Shown here in pieces: positions 1 to 9,003 of a stretch of DNA of 20,243 bases; the first letter of the stretch is position 1; every line of letters starts with the position of its first letter. The notes under the pieces are model-generated. The model made no database searches. It had not been told where the DNA came from and was given only the letters and a program-made list of their open reading frames with translations. The DNA is from an uncultured beta proteobacterium (GTDB lineage Bacteria; Pseudomonadota; Gammaproteobacteria; Burkholderiales; SG8-39). The stretch spans positions 1 to 20,243 of the forward strand of contig CADEDU010000047.1 in NCBI GenBank assembly GCA_902826155.1, written 5' to 3'. A program made the translations under genes and the position numbers.

Positions 1-1
1 G

Positions 2-3000
2 ACCGACCCGCAGGTCGACTACTTTCTGCAGCGGTTCGAAATCGTCCATCACTACAAAAACGATGCAAGCGGGTTCTCGGCCACATTGTTTCGTGACCGC
101 TCGACTCAAGAACTCACCCTTTCGTTTCGGAGCACCGAATTCGCGAAGCAGGAGCGTGGGGGTGACTACCAGCGTGACAACACAGGCGCGAACATCGAGA
201 TTTCGAATCTCGGGTTCGCATTCGGTCAGATCAAATCGATGGAGGACTACTACCAAGCCCTCAAGACCACGCTGAGGGACGCCGCTGGAAACCCGCTGGT
301 CCCGCTCGGGACGCAACTTAACGTCACGGGGTATTCGCTTGGTGGGCATCTGGCGACGATTTTCACGGAACTGCACACGGATGAAGTGAAGCACGCCTAT
401 CTTTTCAATGCTGCAGGCAGAGGCGCGAGCACCAGTTCAGTTCCAGCCCTGTTGGCTATGTACAGGACGCTGATTGCCGATCCGCTCGCACCGGTGGTGG
501 GTGGTCCGCAGTGGCCATCGACCGGTCAAAGCCCGCTGATGTTGCGCGACGCACTCAACGCGCCGGATCCATTCTCGACCGCGAACATCTACACCAATGC
601 CCGCCACCTGTGGGCGGTGGCCGTCATCGGCAAAGGCACGCTCGGGAACCTCCGACTCGGCCTGTCCGGATTGCCATCGGAGAACCTCGTCACGGGCGCC
701 ATCGCTCCATCCGTAAGTGACAAGATTACGCATCTGTACGGAATGGCAACCCATGACGATGCAACCAGTGTTGCCCGGTCAGGCATCACGCCCGGTGAGA
801 CGTCTCAGCATCGCGTCTTCGTCGAGGATCAGCCCGACCTATACGGCGATGGCGGCTTCTCGGGGGAGGGGCTGATCAAGTCGCTCCCCAGGCGGGTGCT
901 CGGTGAAGGGGATTTCCTTCGTACCCATAGCATCACGTTGCTGGCGGACTCGCTGGCGCTCATGCAGGTGTTTGCTCGTACGACCGCGACGCTTTCACAA
1001 CTCGACATCGAAGGGATCTTTGCAGGTTCGTCCAATGAGCGAGCAGGCGCGCCTGTTGTGCCAAAGAAGGAACTTGCTCGGGCCGAGTCGCGATCGCTCG
1101 AGAACGCATTGAGTGCATTGCATGAGGCAATCACCGGTACGCCGCTTGTCCTGAGCGCGAACGAAGGGGCAGACGGATTCGGGCATCTTTCCAATCGAGA
1201 GCAATTCCACCGCGCGCTGGCTCAGTTGGACGCTACGCTCGAACGGAACGCCGGAGCCTATCGGATCGTCCCAATCGCATCGATGGAGTGGGTGAAGACG
1301 AGCACAGGGTTCGGGTTGTTTCCGTCGGAGACGATTCGGGCCCATGGCATCGATGCCGCGGCAATCATGGCTATTGCGCAGCAGGGCGATAGCGAGGGGC
1401 TGGCGTACCGATACGCGCTGGAGCAACTGAACCCGTTCGCGGTCGTCAAGGCTTCCTACGACGACTCGATTCAAGCGCGGCTCAAGCTGTTCGATGCCTC
1501 TACCGGCGACGGGCAGATAACACGAGAGTGGATCGAGGACCGCACGCAGATGCTGCTGGCGAAGATCCAGCGCAACCTCGAAAACCTTGGGTATGCCACT
1601 ACGGCGGACTCGGTATCGACGGAATACCGAAGTGCGAAGGAAGTCGTAGATCAGCTGCGCAACCTTTCGTCCGATCAAGTCGCCGCGCGGACCAGTCTCG
1701 TGCACCAGGTCTCCTCCGATCAAGCGGCCCAAGTGGTTTTCTCGGGAGACAAGGCCATCGGTAAGGGGCGCTTGGTGACGTTTGGGACCGATCGCGATGA
1801 TTCGATTTCAGGCGTCCTGCTTGGTGACCGACTCTATGGGGGCGGCGGGAGCGACCGCATCTACGGCCAGAAGGGGAGTGACTATCTTCAGGGAGATACC
1901 GGCTCCGATTTCCTGAATGGCGGCGAAGGCGCTGATGAACTCGTCGGTGGAAAAGACGGTGATTCGCTCGTTGGTGGTGCGGACTTCGATACCTATCATG
2001 TTCGCAAGGGCGACGGTGAAGACTTCATCATCGACAGCATTGGCGACTCGTTTGGTGGCGATGGGCGCGGCAAGATTGTTTTTCTCGATGTCGATCTCAC
2101 CGGAACCAAAACGGCATCGGGTCATTCGACCTGGACCGACAGTTTCGGGTTTCAGTATCGATTTGCCGGGCTACAAGGATCGACCGAAAGTGCGGTGCTC
2201 GAGATCTCCAAGCCCGGGGAATCCGAGAAGATCACAGTACTTGGGTTTCGCGACGGAGATCTCGGCATCGCGTTGACGGGAAGCGTCACGCCTTCCGGGC
2301 ACCGGGTTGTCCAAGGCGATCGCAGGCCTGAGGAATTCGTCGTCACGGTCGCGGTCGCTGGCAGCCAGATCGTCTATCCGCAGGGGTTGCCCGCATCTGA
2401 TTGGCGCAACGTGTCGGAGCTTCAGCGGGACGTGGATGCGTCCGGAAACGGGACGGCCACGCTCGCCTACAACCGGGTCGATGACCTCGGCAACCTCATA
2501 ACCACTCAAATCGTCGAGGCGCGCGTCGACAGGTTGGCCGGAAGCGCGGGCGACGACCTGATTCTCGCCGGTGAGCGTGCGGACTCGATCTTGGCCCACG
2601 GTGGGAGCGATATTGTCGAGGCGGGGTTGGGAGATGACCGCGTTGCCGGCGGCGACGGAATCGATGACCTGAGAGGGGACGCTGGCCGTGACGTGATGTT
2701 CGGTGATGCCGATGCCGATACGCTGAGCGGCGGCGGCGACCAGGATCTTCTGTACGGCGGAAGTGGCGATGATCGACTCGTCGGCGGAGATGGCGACGAC
2801 TTCCTTCAAGGGGGGCGCGGCAACGATTTCTTGTTCGGCGGCGCGGGTAACGACTACCTGAGCGTCGGTCAAGAGATCGTCGATCTGAATCGCGATGTAT
2901 CGACGAACTGGGCCTTGCAGGTCCAAGCGACACCTACCGGCGTTTCCGCGAACTACAGCGGCGTAAATGACACTCTGATCAGAGAAACGGTCGGGCGCGG

Positions 3001-6000
3001 CGTGCTTCAAGGCGACGACGGCGACGATCTGTTGATGGGTGGCTTCGGCGACGACGTCTTGCTCGGCGGGAGCGGTCGGGATGCGCTCAACGGTAGGGTT
3101 GGCAACGACTTCCTATCCGGCGGAGATGGAGACGATCGCCTGATCGGTGACCTGTCGTTCGCGGAAGGCGTACCGGTTGCCAGCAGTTTCCAGCACGGTG
3201 CAGATCACCTCCGCGGCGGACTCGGCAACGATGTTCTTGACGGCGATGGGGGCAGCGACTGGCTTTATGGGGAGGAAGGCGACGATCGAATCTTCGGGGA
3301 TGGCCCGCAAGAACTCGGCAATCCCGGCGACGACTTTATTGACGGCGGTGCAGGTAGCGACTACCTGCAAGGCGATGCCGGCAGAGACTCCATTTTCGGC
3401 GGCGAGGGCGACGACCAGATTCTTGGCGACGCGGATGAACTCCCGATCGGTGCCGATGGCGCCGATCTGCTGCATGGCGAGGCGGGAAACGATCGCATTC
3501 GCGGCCACGGCGGTGACGACACGCTGTTTGGCGGTGATGGCGACGACGAGCTGATCGGCGACGGTGATGGATCGCGCATCGGCGAGCAAGGCAATGACAC
3601 GCTCATCGGCGGAACCGGCAATGACGTTCTGATCGGTGGCGCAGGCAACGATCGATACGAATTTCATCTCGGCGACGGTCAGGACACGATTCTCGACACC
3701 CAGGGCAACAACGTCGTTGTCTTCGGCGCCGGCATCACAGCCTCGAGCCTGCGCATCGAGCAAGCCATCGACCAGACCGGAGCCGGATATCTGGTCTTGC
3801 GTTACGGCGAGAACGACTTTGTCGCGGTCGAGCGAGGCCTGGTCGGTAGCGTTCAGCGCTATGAATTCGCCGACGGCACGGTTTTGACGGCGCAAGAGCT
3901 GCTCAGGCGCCTGCCGATCGAACAGCGCCTGGCTGTCGGTGCCCCGGCCGGCGGGGGCGCGGTTGTAGGCAGCGCTGCCGCCGAGCACATCACGGGTGGC
4001 GCGCAGAGCGACACTTACCTGTTTGGACGGGATGGCAACAGCGACCTGCTTGTCGAGAGCGGCGGCACGGACACGATTCGATTCACTGAGGGGATTGCGC
4101 TAGCCGATTTGACCTTCACGCGACGTGCCAGCGGCGACCTCAATGTTCGAACCGCTCGTGGCGACGAGATCACCATCGTCGGACATTTTCTCGGCGCCGA
4201 GCGACGCATCGAGACCATCGAATTCGCCGACCAATCCAGACTCGATGTTTCCACGCTGGATGATCTGCCGGTCTCCGCGATCGACGGATCGGCTGGCGAA
4301 GACCGTCTCATCGGCAGCGTTGCCGATGAAACCTTGATCGGTCATGAAGGTAACGACGAACTCTCAGGCGGAGCGGGGACAGACACCTACGTGTTCACGC
4401 TTGGTGATGGCGATGACATCGTGCGAGACAACGATCCGTCGGCCGCCCCTTCGACGCTCGACCGGCTGCAGGTGCGCGGCTTGCGTCCAAGCGACGTTCA
4501 ATTCGCACGCAGCATCGACGGTGCACTGGGGATCTACAGCCTGGTGTCTTTCGACAGCATCACGCTGCCGGATTTCTACTCGCCACGCAACCGCATCGAG
4601 CGGATCGAGTTCTTCGCCGACCCAAACGCCACGCTTCCCGACGCGGTGATGCTGATCGATGAATTGGCGGCGCTCGCTACCGAACCGGCATTCGGAACGC
4701 CGCAGACTGATGAGCTGACCGGGACGAGCGCGCGCGATCAACTCGATGGTCTGGATGGCAATGACTTGCTGCGCGGAACACCCGACGGTGCGCCCGCTGA
4801 GCAGGCTGGTGATGAACTCAACGGTGGCGATGGGCGCGACATTCTCGTTGGGGGAGGAGGAGATGACCAGCTCGACGGTGGCGACGGCGACGACCAGATC
4901 TCCGGCAACGGCGGAAATGACTTGTTGCTCGGCGGCGAAGGCAGCGATGTCTTAAGCGGGGGTGTCGGCAGCGATGTCCTCGCCGGCGGATCAGGCAATG
5001 ACTCCATGTCAGGCGGTCAGGGAGACGATGCTTACTTCTATGCGCTCGGCGACGGTGACGACGTCATCGTCGAAGCCGGAGACGGTACGACTGCCGACAC
5101 CGTGGTGTTCGACGCCGCGATCGCCACTGCGGATGTCTACATGGGACGGCTTGCGAACGGCGATCTGGCATTGCAACTTGCCGATGGCGGGAGCATCACC
5201 GTAAGAGGGCAGTACAGCGATCCGAACGCTCGAATCGAGCGGATTGAGTTTGCAGACGGAACGGTGGTCGACGCTGCCGCCATCGCCGCACTTCCGCGCG
5301 CGCCGATATTGGGATCTCCGCAGGCCGACGTCCTTAGTGGCACGACCGGCGCCGACTCGATCATCGGTCTCGGTGGGGCCGACGTGATCGACGGTGGCTA
5401 TGGCGCCGACGAGATCCGTGGCGGTGAAGGTGATGATACCTACCGCTTTTACCGTGGCTCGGGTGCCGACATCTGGATCGACACCGGCATCAACAGGGTG
5501 TCTCTGGGCGAAGGGCTCACCTTCGAGGGCGTTGCCGCTTACCGAAACGACAACGATCTCCATCTGGTCATTCGCGGCGGAAGCGATTCAGCACGAATCC
5601 CCAGTTACTTCAGCGGCGGTGGGCAAAGCTGGCGGGTGTCGGATGCAGCAGGCGCAACCATCAGCGTCGAGGAGCTGATGGTTTTGACCGATGTTATCGA
5701 TTCCGATTGGCGCGCCGCACTGCGACAGGAGACCGCGGGGGGCATTCGTGACGAGATCGATGCTCAATACGAGCGCATGTTATTGGTGCCTTCAGGCTCG
5801 GGCGCTTGGCGCCAGCTGCAGCCACCACAGATCGGCGCGTCAGTGGTGCATCAGCAGGCCTTCATCAGGGAAACGACCGCACTCCTCGATGGGACGGTCG
5901 TCTCGCAGTCCAACTCGTCCAACGAGTCGCACACGCTTGAGGGCGTTGGCGTCACGGGCCAGGCGCTCGTCGTGCAAGTGCAGGTGGATCACCAACGAAT

Positions 6001-8902
6001 CGAGACCGACGCTGCCTTGATTCAAGCGCCAAGCGGTGTGCAGTCGACTTCGATGTCCCAGCAGATATCCGCCGTGGCCCGCGTCGACTGGGTCGAGACC
6101 CGCCGCGAAAGCTCGCCCGAGGCGCGATCGACGCAAGTGTCTGCGGTTGTCGTCGGCGGGGAGTTGGGTGTGCTCCGCCGCGATGTGTCGCTCTTCCAGA
6201 CACGTAGCGAGCTGACCGGTGCGATACGGGACTACGTCACAGTGGGCGAATCCGATCCGGGGTTCGCGACCACGCCACCGGACTACGTGCGCATCAACAC
6301 GATCTCACGCACCGATCACTTCGCCGTTCGAGAAATCATTGCAGGCGACTCCGACAACGTGATCGAGGGCGGGACGATTGTCGACGCCGGTGGTGGCAAC
6401 GACACCGTCACGATGAGCGGCACGGATCCTTTGACCCTAATCCTGGGCGGTGACGGCGATGACGTGCTGCGTGGGGCTGCGATCATGGCGGGCGAGAACG
6501 GCAATGACCTGCTCGAAGATGCCTTGCACGAGAACAATCGGTACCTCATTCGCGCGCAGGACGCCGGCTTCGACACCATTCGCGACACCTTCGCCGTGAA
6601 CGAACGCGTGATTGCCGATCGCTACTATCCGTCGATCGGCATCCCCAACTGGCAGAGTCTATTGGTCAAAGGACTCGATCCGCAGACCGGGCAGCCGATC
6701 TATCACACGCTGCCCGAAGGGGTCGCACTCGGATTGCTGCCGCCACCGCCGAGCGTTGAAGACTACGCCTACCTCGAAAGCTGGGACCACGCCCCGGGCT
6801 TCGATCTTGACATCGTCGAGTTCGATTCTGGCATTTCGTCCGAGGATCTGACGGTGTCATGGGATCCCTCGGGACGGTTCCTGGATTTGAGCGCGCTCGG
6901 TCAGTTGCGCGCCCGCCTCGACATGCCTGCGGAGTTCGATCAGTGGCGCTACGGCATCGAGCGCGTCTACTTCGGCGAAGGAGAATGGCTGTCGATCGGC
7001 GAACTGGTTGCGATGGCTGGTGCGCGCGTCGCTTCGGGCACCGCTGGCGATGACGACTACCTGGGTACGGTATTCAGTGACTACTACGTCGCGACTGCCG
7101 GCAATGATTCATGGAATGGGCGAGAGGGTAATGACGGCTACGAGTTCGGTCCCGGCTCGGGGCGAGACGTCATTGAGGATGGCGCGGGAGTTGACACCCT
7201 CTACGTCGCTGCGCGCCCGGACGATATCGTCGTCACCCGCGATGGCGAGTACCTCAGGCTCGCATTGCGCAGCGCTGCCGACGAAGTACGCGTTCGCTGG
7301 AATCCCGCGCTCGGACTGGCGATCGAGAGCGTGGTCTTCAATGATCCGGGGCGAACCGTTTGGGATGCCGCAACGCTCGAGGCCAGGATCGATGGCGGCG
7401 TCACTGTTCTAAACGGTTCCAGTCGTGCGGACACGCTGAATGGAACGGCGGGCCGCGATGAGATTTATGGTCTGGCCGGTAACGACGTGTTGAGTGGGTT
7501 CAACGGCGATGACCTGCTCGATGGCGGGATCGGCGCCGATACGATGGTTGGTGGCGCCGGCGACGACGTCTACGTCGTCGACCAGTCGCGCGACGTAGTG
7601 ACTGAACTCGCCGGCCAAGGCACCGACACCGTACAAAGCGCGGTCGCGTACACCTTGGGAGCGGAGGTAGAAAACCTCACGCTTACGGGTAGTGCCAATG
7701 TGCGCGGCACCGGCAATGGCTTGAACAACGTCATCGTCGGCAACGCCGGAAACAACAGACTCGAGGGGGGTGAGGGCGACGACAGCCTGACCGGCGGTGC
7801 AGGTCAGGACACGCTGATCGGCGGAGCTGGAGACGATACGTTCCTCATCGATGGCGATGATGGGACGGACACCGTGAACGGCGGTGATGGGTTCGATGTG
7901 ATCCGCGGTGGCGCTGGTGACGATGCGATCCGCCTCAACGGGCACAGCGGCGTGAACACCGTCGAGCGCATCGATGGCGGGGCTGGCATCAATCTGCTCT
8001 TCGGTACCAGCGCGAACAACACGTTCGACTTCAGCACAACGACCCTGGTATCGATCGCGCATATCGATGGTGGACTCGGGCTCGACAGCATCACCGGAAG
8101 TCTCGCTGACGACTTCATCTTCGGTGGTGACGGTAACGACACGTTGCGCGGGCTCGGCGGCCACGACTTGCTGCAAGGGGGACTGGGCGCCGACAGACTC
8201 ATCGACACTGCAGGGCGCAATCTTCTCGACGGCGGCGCCGGCATCGACACGATCACCGGTGGCAGCGGGGCGGACTTCATTGTTGGCCGTAGCGATGCCG
8301 ACACGATCAACGGCGGGCTTGGCGCCGATGTGATCGGCTTCAATACGGGCGACGGTCAAGACATCATTAGTGTCACGGCCGGCGGCGCAGCCGAGAAGAC
8401 GGTGTCACTTGGCGGCGGGATCCGTTACACCGATCTGGCGCTTCGCAAGAGCGGCAATGATCTGATCCTGGAGACCAGCGGCACCGAATCGCTCACGTTC
8501 AGGAATTGGTATACGGCCGCGGCCAACAAGCAGTTCGTGAATCTGCAGGTGGTGAGCGAGGCGATGAGCGGCTACGACGCCGGCAGCAGCGATCCGCTGT
8601 TCAATCGCAAGGTGAATCAGTTCGACTTCGCAGGACTGGTAAGCGCCTTTGACGCAGCGCGCAGCACCAATCCCACGCTTACGCGCTGGACGATGATGGA
8701 TCAGTTGCTTGCGAAACAGCTGGCCAGCAGTGACAGCGCGGCGATCGGCGGCGACCTTGCATATCGCTACGGGTTGTCGGGATCGCTGACGGACATTTCG
8801 AGCGCCAGTGCTCACTCGATCCTGAGCGACAGCAGCTTCGGCGGCGCGCAGAATCTGCGCTCATCCGCGAGCTTGCAGGAAGGGGTAGTGCGGCTCGTCT
8901 AG
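2..8902 (+). CDS. Giant RTX (calcium-binding repeat) protein with N-terminal lipase-like hydrolase domain, 5'-partial
   Basis: The reading frame is open from base 2, so the gene enters from the left edge; the TTG at 86 is not a credible start. The visible part is about 2966 residues, ending at TAG 8900-8902. The N-terminal ~330 residues resemble the alpha/beta-hydrolase (lipase class 3-like) part of large RTX proteins. The nucleophile elbow GYSLGG has its Ser codon at 335-337, and the His in THSIT (926-928) is a candidate catalytic residue. A helical stretch follows (about 1050-1780). From about 1784 to 8340 there are RTX nonapeptide blocks (GGxGxDxUx) separated by beta-rich modules starting DxYxF..GxGxD and ending near IExIxFADGT (haemolysin-type calcium-binding related family). 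The last ~100 residues (from NQFDFAGL, about 8617) match the C-terminal tail I know from Burkholderiales RTX proteins and probably carry the type I secretion signal. Family knowledge: such proteins are exported unfolded and fold on binding extracellular calcium. Substrate unknown. No exporter gene is in the window. Confidence 0.9.
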   Translation, partial: TDPQVDYFLQRFEIVHHYKNDASGFSATLFRDRSTQELTLSFRSTEFAKQERGGDYQRDNTGANIEISNLGFAFGQIKSMEDYYQALKTTLRDAAGNPLVPLGTQLNVTGYSLGGHLATIFTELHTDEVKHAYLFNAAGRGASTSSVPALLAMYRTLIADPLAPVVGGPQWPSTGQSPLMLRDALNAPDPFSTANIYTNARHLWAVAVIGKGTLGNLRLGLSGLPSENLVTGAIAPSVSDKITHLYGMATHDDATSVARSGITPGETSQHRVFVEDQPDLYGDGGFSGEGLIKSLPRRVLGEGDFLRTHSITLLADSLALMQVFARTTATLSQLDIEGIFAGSSNERAGAPVVPKKELARAESRSLENALSALHEAITGTPLVLSANEGADGFGHLSNREQFHRALAQLDATLERNAGAYRIVPIASMEWVKTSTGFGLFPSETIRAHGIDAAAIMAIAQQGDSEGLAYRYALEQLNPFAVVKASYDDSIQARLKLFDASTGDGQITREWIEDRTQMLLAKIQRNLENLGYATTADSVSTEYRSAKEVVDQLRNLSSDQVAARTSLVHQVSSDQAAQVVFSGDKAIGKGRLVTFGTDRDDSISGVLLGDRLYGGGGSDRIYGQKGSDYLQGDTGSDFLNGGEGADELVGGKDGDSLVGGADFDTYHVRKGDGEDFIIDSIGDSFGGDGRGKIVFLDVDLTGTKTASGHSTWTDSFGFQYRFAGLQGSTESAVLEISKPGESEKITVLGFRDGDLGIALTGSVTPSGHRVVQGDRRPEEFVVTVAVAGSQIVYPQGLPASDWRNVSELQRDVDASGNGTATLAYNRVDDLGNLITTQIVEARVDRLAGSAGDDLILAGERADSILAHGGSDIVEAGLGDDRVAGGDGIDDLRGDAGRDVMFGDADADTLSGGGDQDLLYGGSGDDRLVGGDGDDFLQGGRGNDFLFGGAGNDYLSVGQEIVDLNRDVSTNWALQVQATPTGVSANYSGVNDTLIRETVGRGVLQGDDGDDLLMGGFGDDVLLGGSGRDALNGRVGNDFLSGGDGDDRLIGDLSFAEGVPVASSFQHGADHLRGGLGNDVLDGDGGSDWLYGEEGDDRIFGDGPQELGNPGDDFIDGGAGSDYLQGDAGRDSIFGGEGDDQILGDADELPIGADGADLLHGEAGNDRIRGHGGDDTLFGGDGDDELIGDGDGSRIGEQGNDTLIGGTGNDVLIGGAGNDRYEFHLGDGQDTILDTQGNNVVVFGAGITASSLRIEQAIDQTGAGYLVLRYGENDFVAVERGLVGSVQRYEFADGTVLTAQELLRRLPIEQRLAVGAPAGGGAVVGSAAAEHITGGAQSDTYLFGRDGNSDLLVESGGTDTIRFTEGIALADLTFTRRASGDLNVRTARGDEITIVGHFLGAERRIETIEFADQSRLDVSTLDDLPVSAIDGSAGEDRLIGSVADETLIGHEGNDELSGGAGTDTYVFTLGDGDDIVRDNDPSAAPSTLDRLQVRGLRPSDVQFARSIDGALGIYSLVSFDSITLPDFYSPRNRIERIEFFADPNATLPDAVMLIDELAALATEPAFGTPQTDELTGTSARDQLDGLDGNDLLRGTPDGAPAEQAGDELNGGDGRDILVGGGGDDQLDGGDGDDQISGNGGNDLLLGGEGSDVLSGGVGSDVLAGGSGNDSMSGGQGDDAYFYALGDGDDVIVEAGDGTTADTVVFDAAIATADVYMGRLANGDLALQLADGGSITVRGQYSDPNARIERIEFADGTVVDAAAIAALPRAPILGSPQADVLSGTTGADSIIGLGGADVIDGGYGADEIRGGEGDDTYRFYRGSGADIWIDTGINRVSLGEGLTFEGVAAYRNDNDLHLVIRGGSDSARIPSYFSGGGQSWRVSDAAGATISVEELMVLTDVIDSDWRAALRQETAGGIRDEIDAQYERMLLVPSGSGAWRQLQPPQIGASVVHQQAFIRETTALLDGTVVSQSNSSNESHTLEGVGVTGQALVVQVQVDHQRIETDAALIQAPSGVQSTSMSQQISAVARVDWVETRRESSPEARSTQVSAVVVGGELGVLRRDVSLFQTRSELTGAIRDYVTVGESDPGFATTPPDYVRINTISRTDHFAVREIIAGDSDNVIEGGTIVDAGGGNDTVTMSGTDPLTLILGGDGDDVLRGAAIMAGENGNDLLEDALHENNRYLIRAQDAGFDTIRDTFAVNERVIADRYYPSIGIPNWQSLLVKGLDPQTGQPIYHTLPEGVALGLLPPPPSVEDYAYLESWDHAPGFDLDIVEFDSGISSEDLTVSWDPSGRFLDLSALGQLRARLDMPAEFDQWRYGIERVYFGEGEWLSIGELVAMAGARVASGTAGDDDYLGTVFSDYYVATAGNDSWNGREGNDGYEFGPGSGRDVIEDGAGVDTLYVAARPDDIVVTRDGEYLRLALRSAADEVRVRWNPALGLAIESVVFNDPGRTVWDAATLEARIDGGVTVLNGSSRADTLNGTAGRDEIYGLAGNDVLSGFNGDDLLDGGIGADTMVGGAGDDVYVVDQSRDVVTELAGQGTDTVQSAVAYTLGAEVENLTLTGSANVRGTGNGLNNVIVGNAGNNRLEGGEGDDSLTGGAGQDTLIGGAGDDTFLIDGDDGTDTVNGGDGFDVIRGGAGDDAIRLNGHSGVNTVERIDGGAGINLLFGTSANNTFDFSTTTLVSIAHIDGGLGLDSITGSLADDFIFGGDGNDTLRGLGGHDLLQGGLGADRLIDTAGRNLLDGGAGIDTITGGSGADFIVGRSDADTINGGLGADVIGFNTGDGQDIISVTAGGAAEKTVSLGGGIRYTDLALRKSGNDLILETSGTESLTFRNWYTAAANKQFVNLQVVSEAMSGYDAGSSDPLFNRKVNQFDFAGLVSAFDAARSTNPTLTRWTMMDQLLAKQLASSDSAAIGGDLAYRYGLSGSLTDISSASAHSILSDSSFGGAQNLRSSASLQEGVVRLV
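1784..2004 (+). repeat. RTX nonapeptide block 1
   Basis: First run of glycine/aspartate nonapeptides in the giant protein, including GGGGSDRIYG, GGEGADELVG and GGKDGDSLVG. It begins just after the helical linker and ends in the DTYHV strand of the next beta-rich module. These repeats form a parallel beta-roll that binds calcium between turns (family knowledge). Confidence 0.85.
2530..2872 (+). repeat. RTX nonapeptide block 2
   Basis: A long tandem run of GGxGxDxUx-type units, for example GGSGDDRLVG, GGDGDDFLQG and GGAGNDYLSV. It follows a ~530-nt non-repeat stretch (about 2000-2530) that includes a beta-rich segment ending near EKITVLGFRDGDLG. Confidence 0.85.
2993..3668 (+). repeat. RTX nonapeptide block 3 (longest)
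   Basis: The longest calcium-binding repeat array of the protein. Units such as GGFGDDVLLG, GGDGDDRLIG and GGTGNDVLIG are broken by short insertions (for example DLSFAEGVPV and DGPQELGNPG) that keep the array in register. It ends in NDRYEF, the first strand of a beta-rich module. Confidence 0.85.
3640..5690 (+). repeat. Five successive ~90-residue beta-rich modules alternating with RTX blocks
   Basis: Five copies of the same module are visible by eye at about 3640-3915, 4010-4270, 4375-4670, 5025-5290 and 5430-5690. Each opens with a D/N-x-Y-x-F-x-x-G-x-G-x-D type strand and continues through beta-rich sequence. The copies at 3640, 4010 and 5025 end in an IExIxFAD-like or YEFADGTVL segment followed by a short helix; the other two have diverged ends. 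The pattern matches the haemolysin-type calcium-binding related domain. RTX repeats lie between the copies at 4285-4375, 4697-5025 and 5313-5430. Two further likely copies occur at about 7130-7390 and 8325-8560. Confidence 0.7.
7400..8345 (+). repeat. C-terminal RTX repeat region
   Basis: Three repeat stretches (about 7400-7570, 7680-7960 and 8055-8340) form the last beta-roll region. Between the first two lies a common RTX spacer of the form YVVD..DVVTE..GTDTVQS..YTLG..VENLTLTG. The region is followed by a final beta-rich module and the conserved C-terminal tail. Confidence 0.8.
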
Positions 8903-8950
8903 CCGTCGCGGCTTGGGTGTGCGCGCCGAGCAGCCGATAGCACGCGACGG
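8903..8950 (+). terminator. Hairpin-forming inverted repeat directly after the RTX gene
   Basis: CCGTCGCG (8903-8910) and CGCGACGG (8943-8950) are a perfect 8-bp inverted repeat that starts on the base after the TAG stop. A further GCT/AGC pairing is possible inside the 32-nt loop. The structure could end or stabilise the RTX transcript. There is no T-run after it, so it is not a classical intrinsic terminator. Confidence 0.3.
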
Positions 8951-9003
8951 TATTGACTATCATCGCGTTGCCCGAGTCACCCACACCCCAGGGGAGAGAA
9001 CGA

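Noticed and set aside
1784..8345. CRISPR-like or satellite repeat array
   Set aside because: The periodicity is that of protein-coding nonapeptide RTX repeats in one intact frame; there are no identical repeats with unique spacers.
7409..8359. Long minus-strand open frames opposite the RTX gene (also 2171-3010 and 3113-3988)
   Set aside because: Antisense of glycine/aspartate repeat codons yields Val/Ala/Ile-rich pseudo-proteins; no start context or domain.
8953..9003. Upstream TTG start for the MBL hydrolase
   Set aside because: GTG 9004 has a well-placed GGGGAGA and gives a standard signal peptide; the TTG lies in a TTGACT that could instead be a -35 box, though no good -10 follows.
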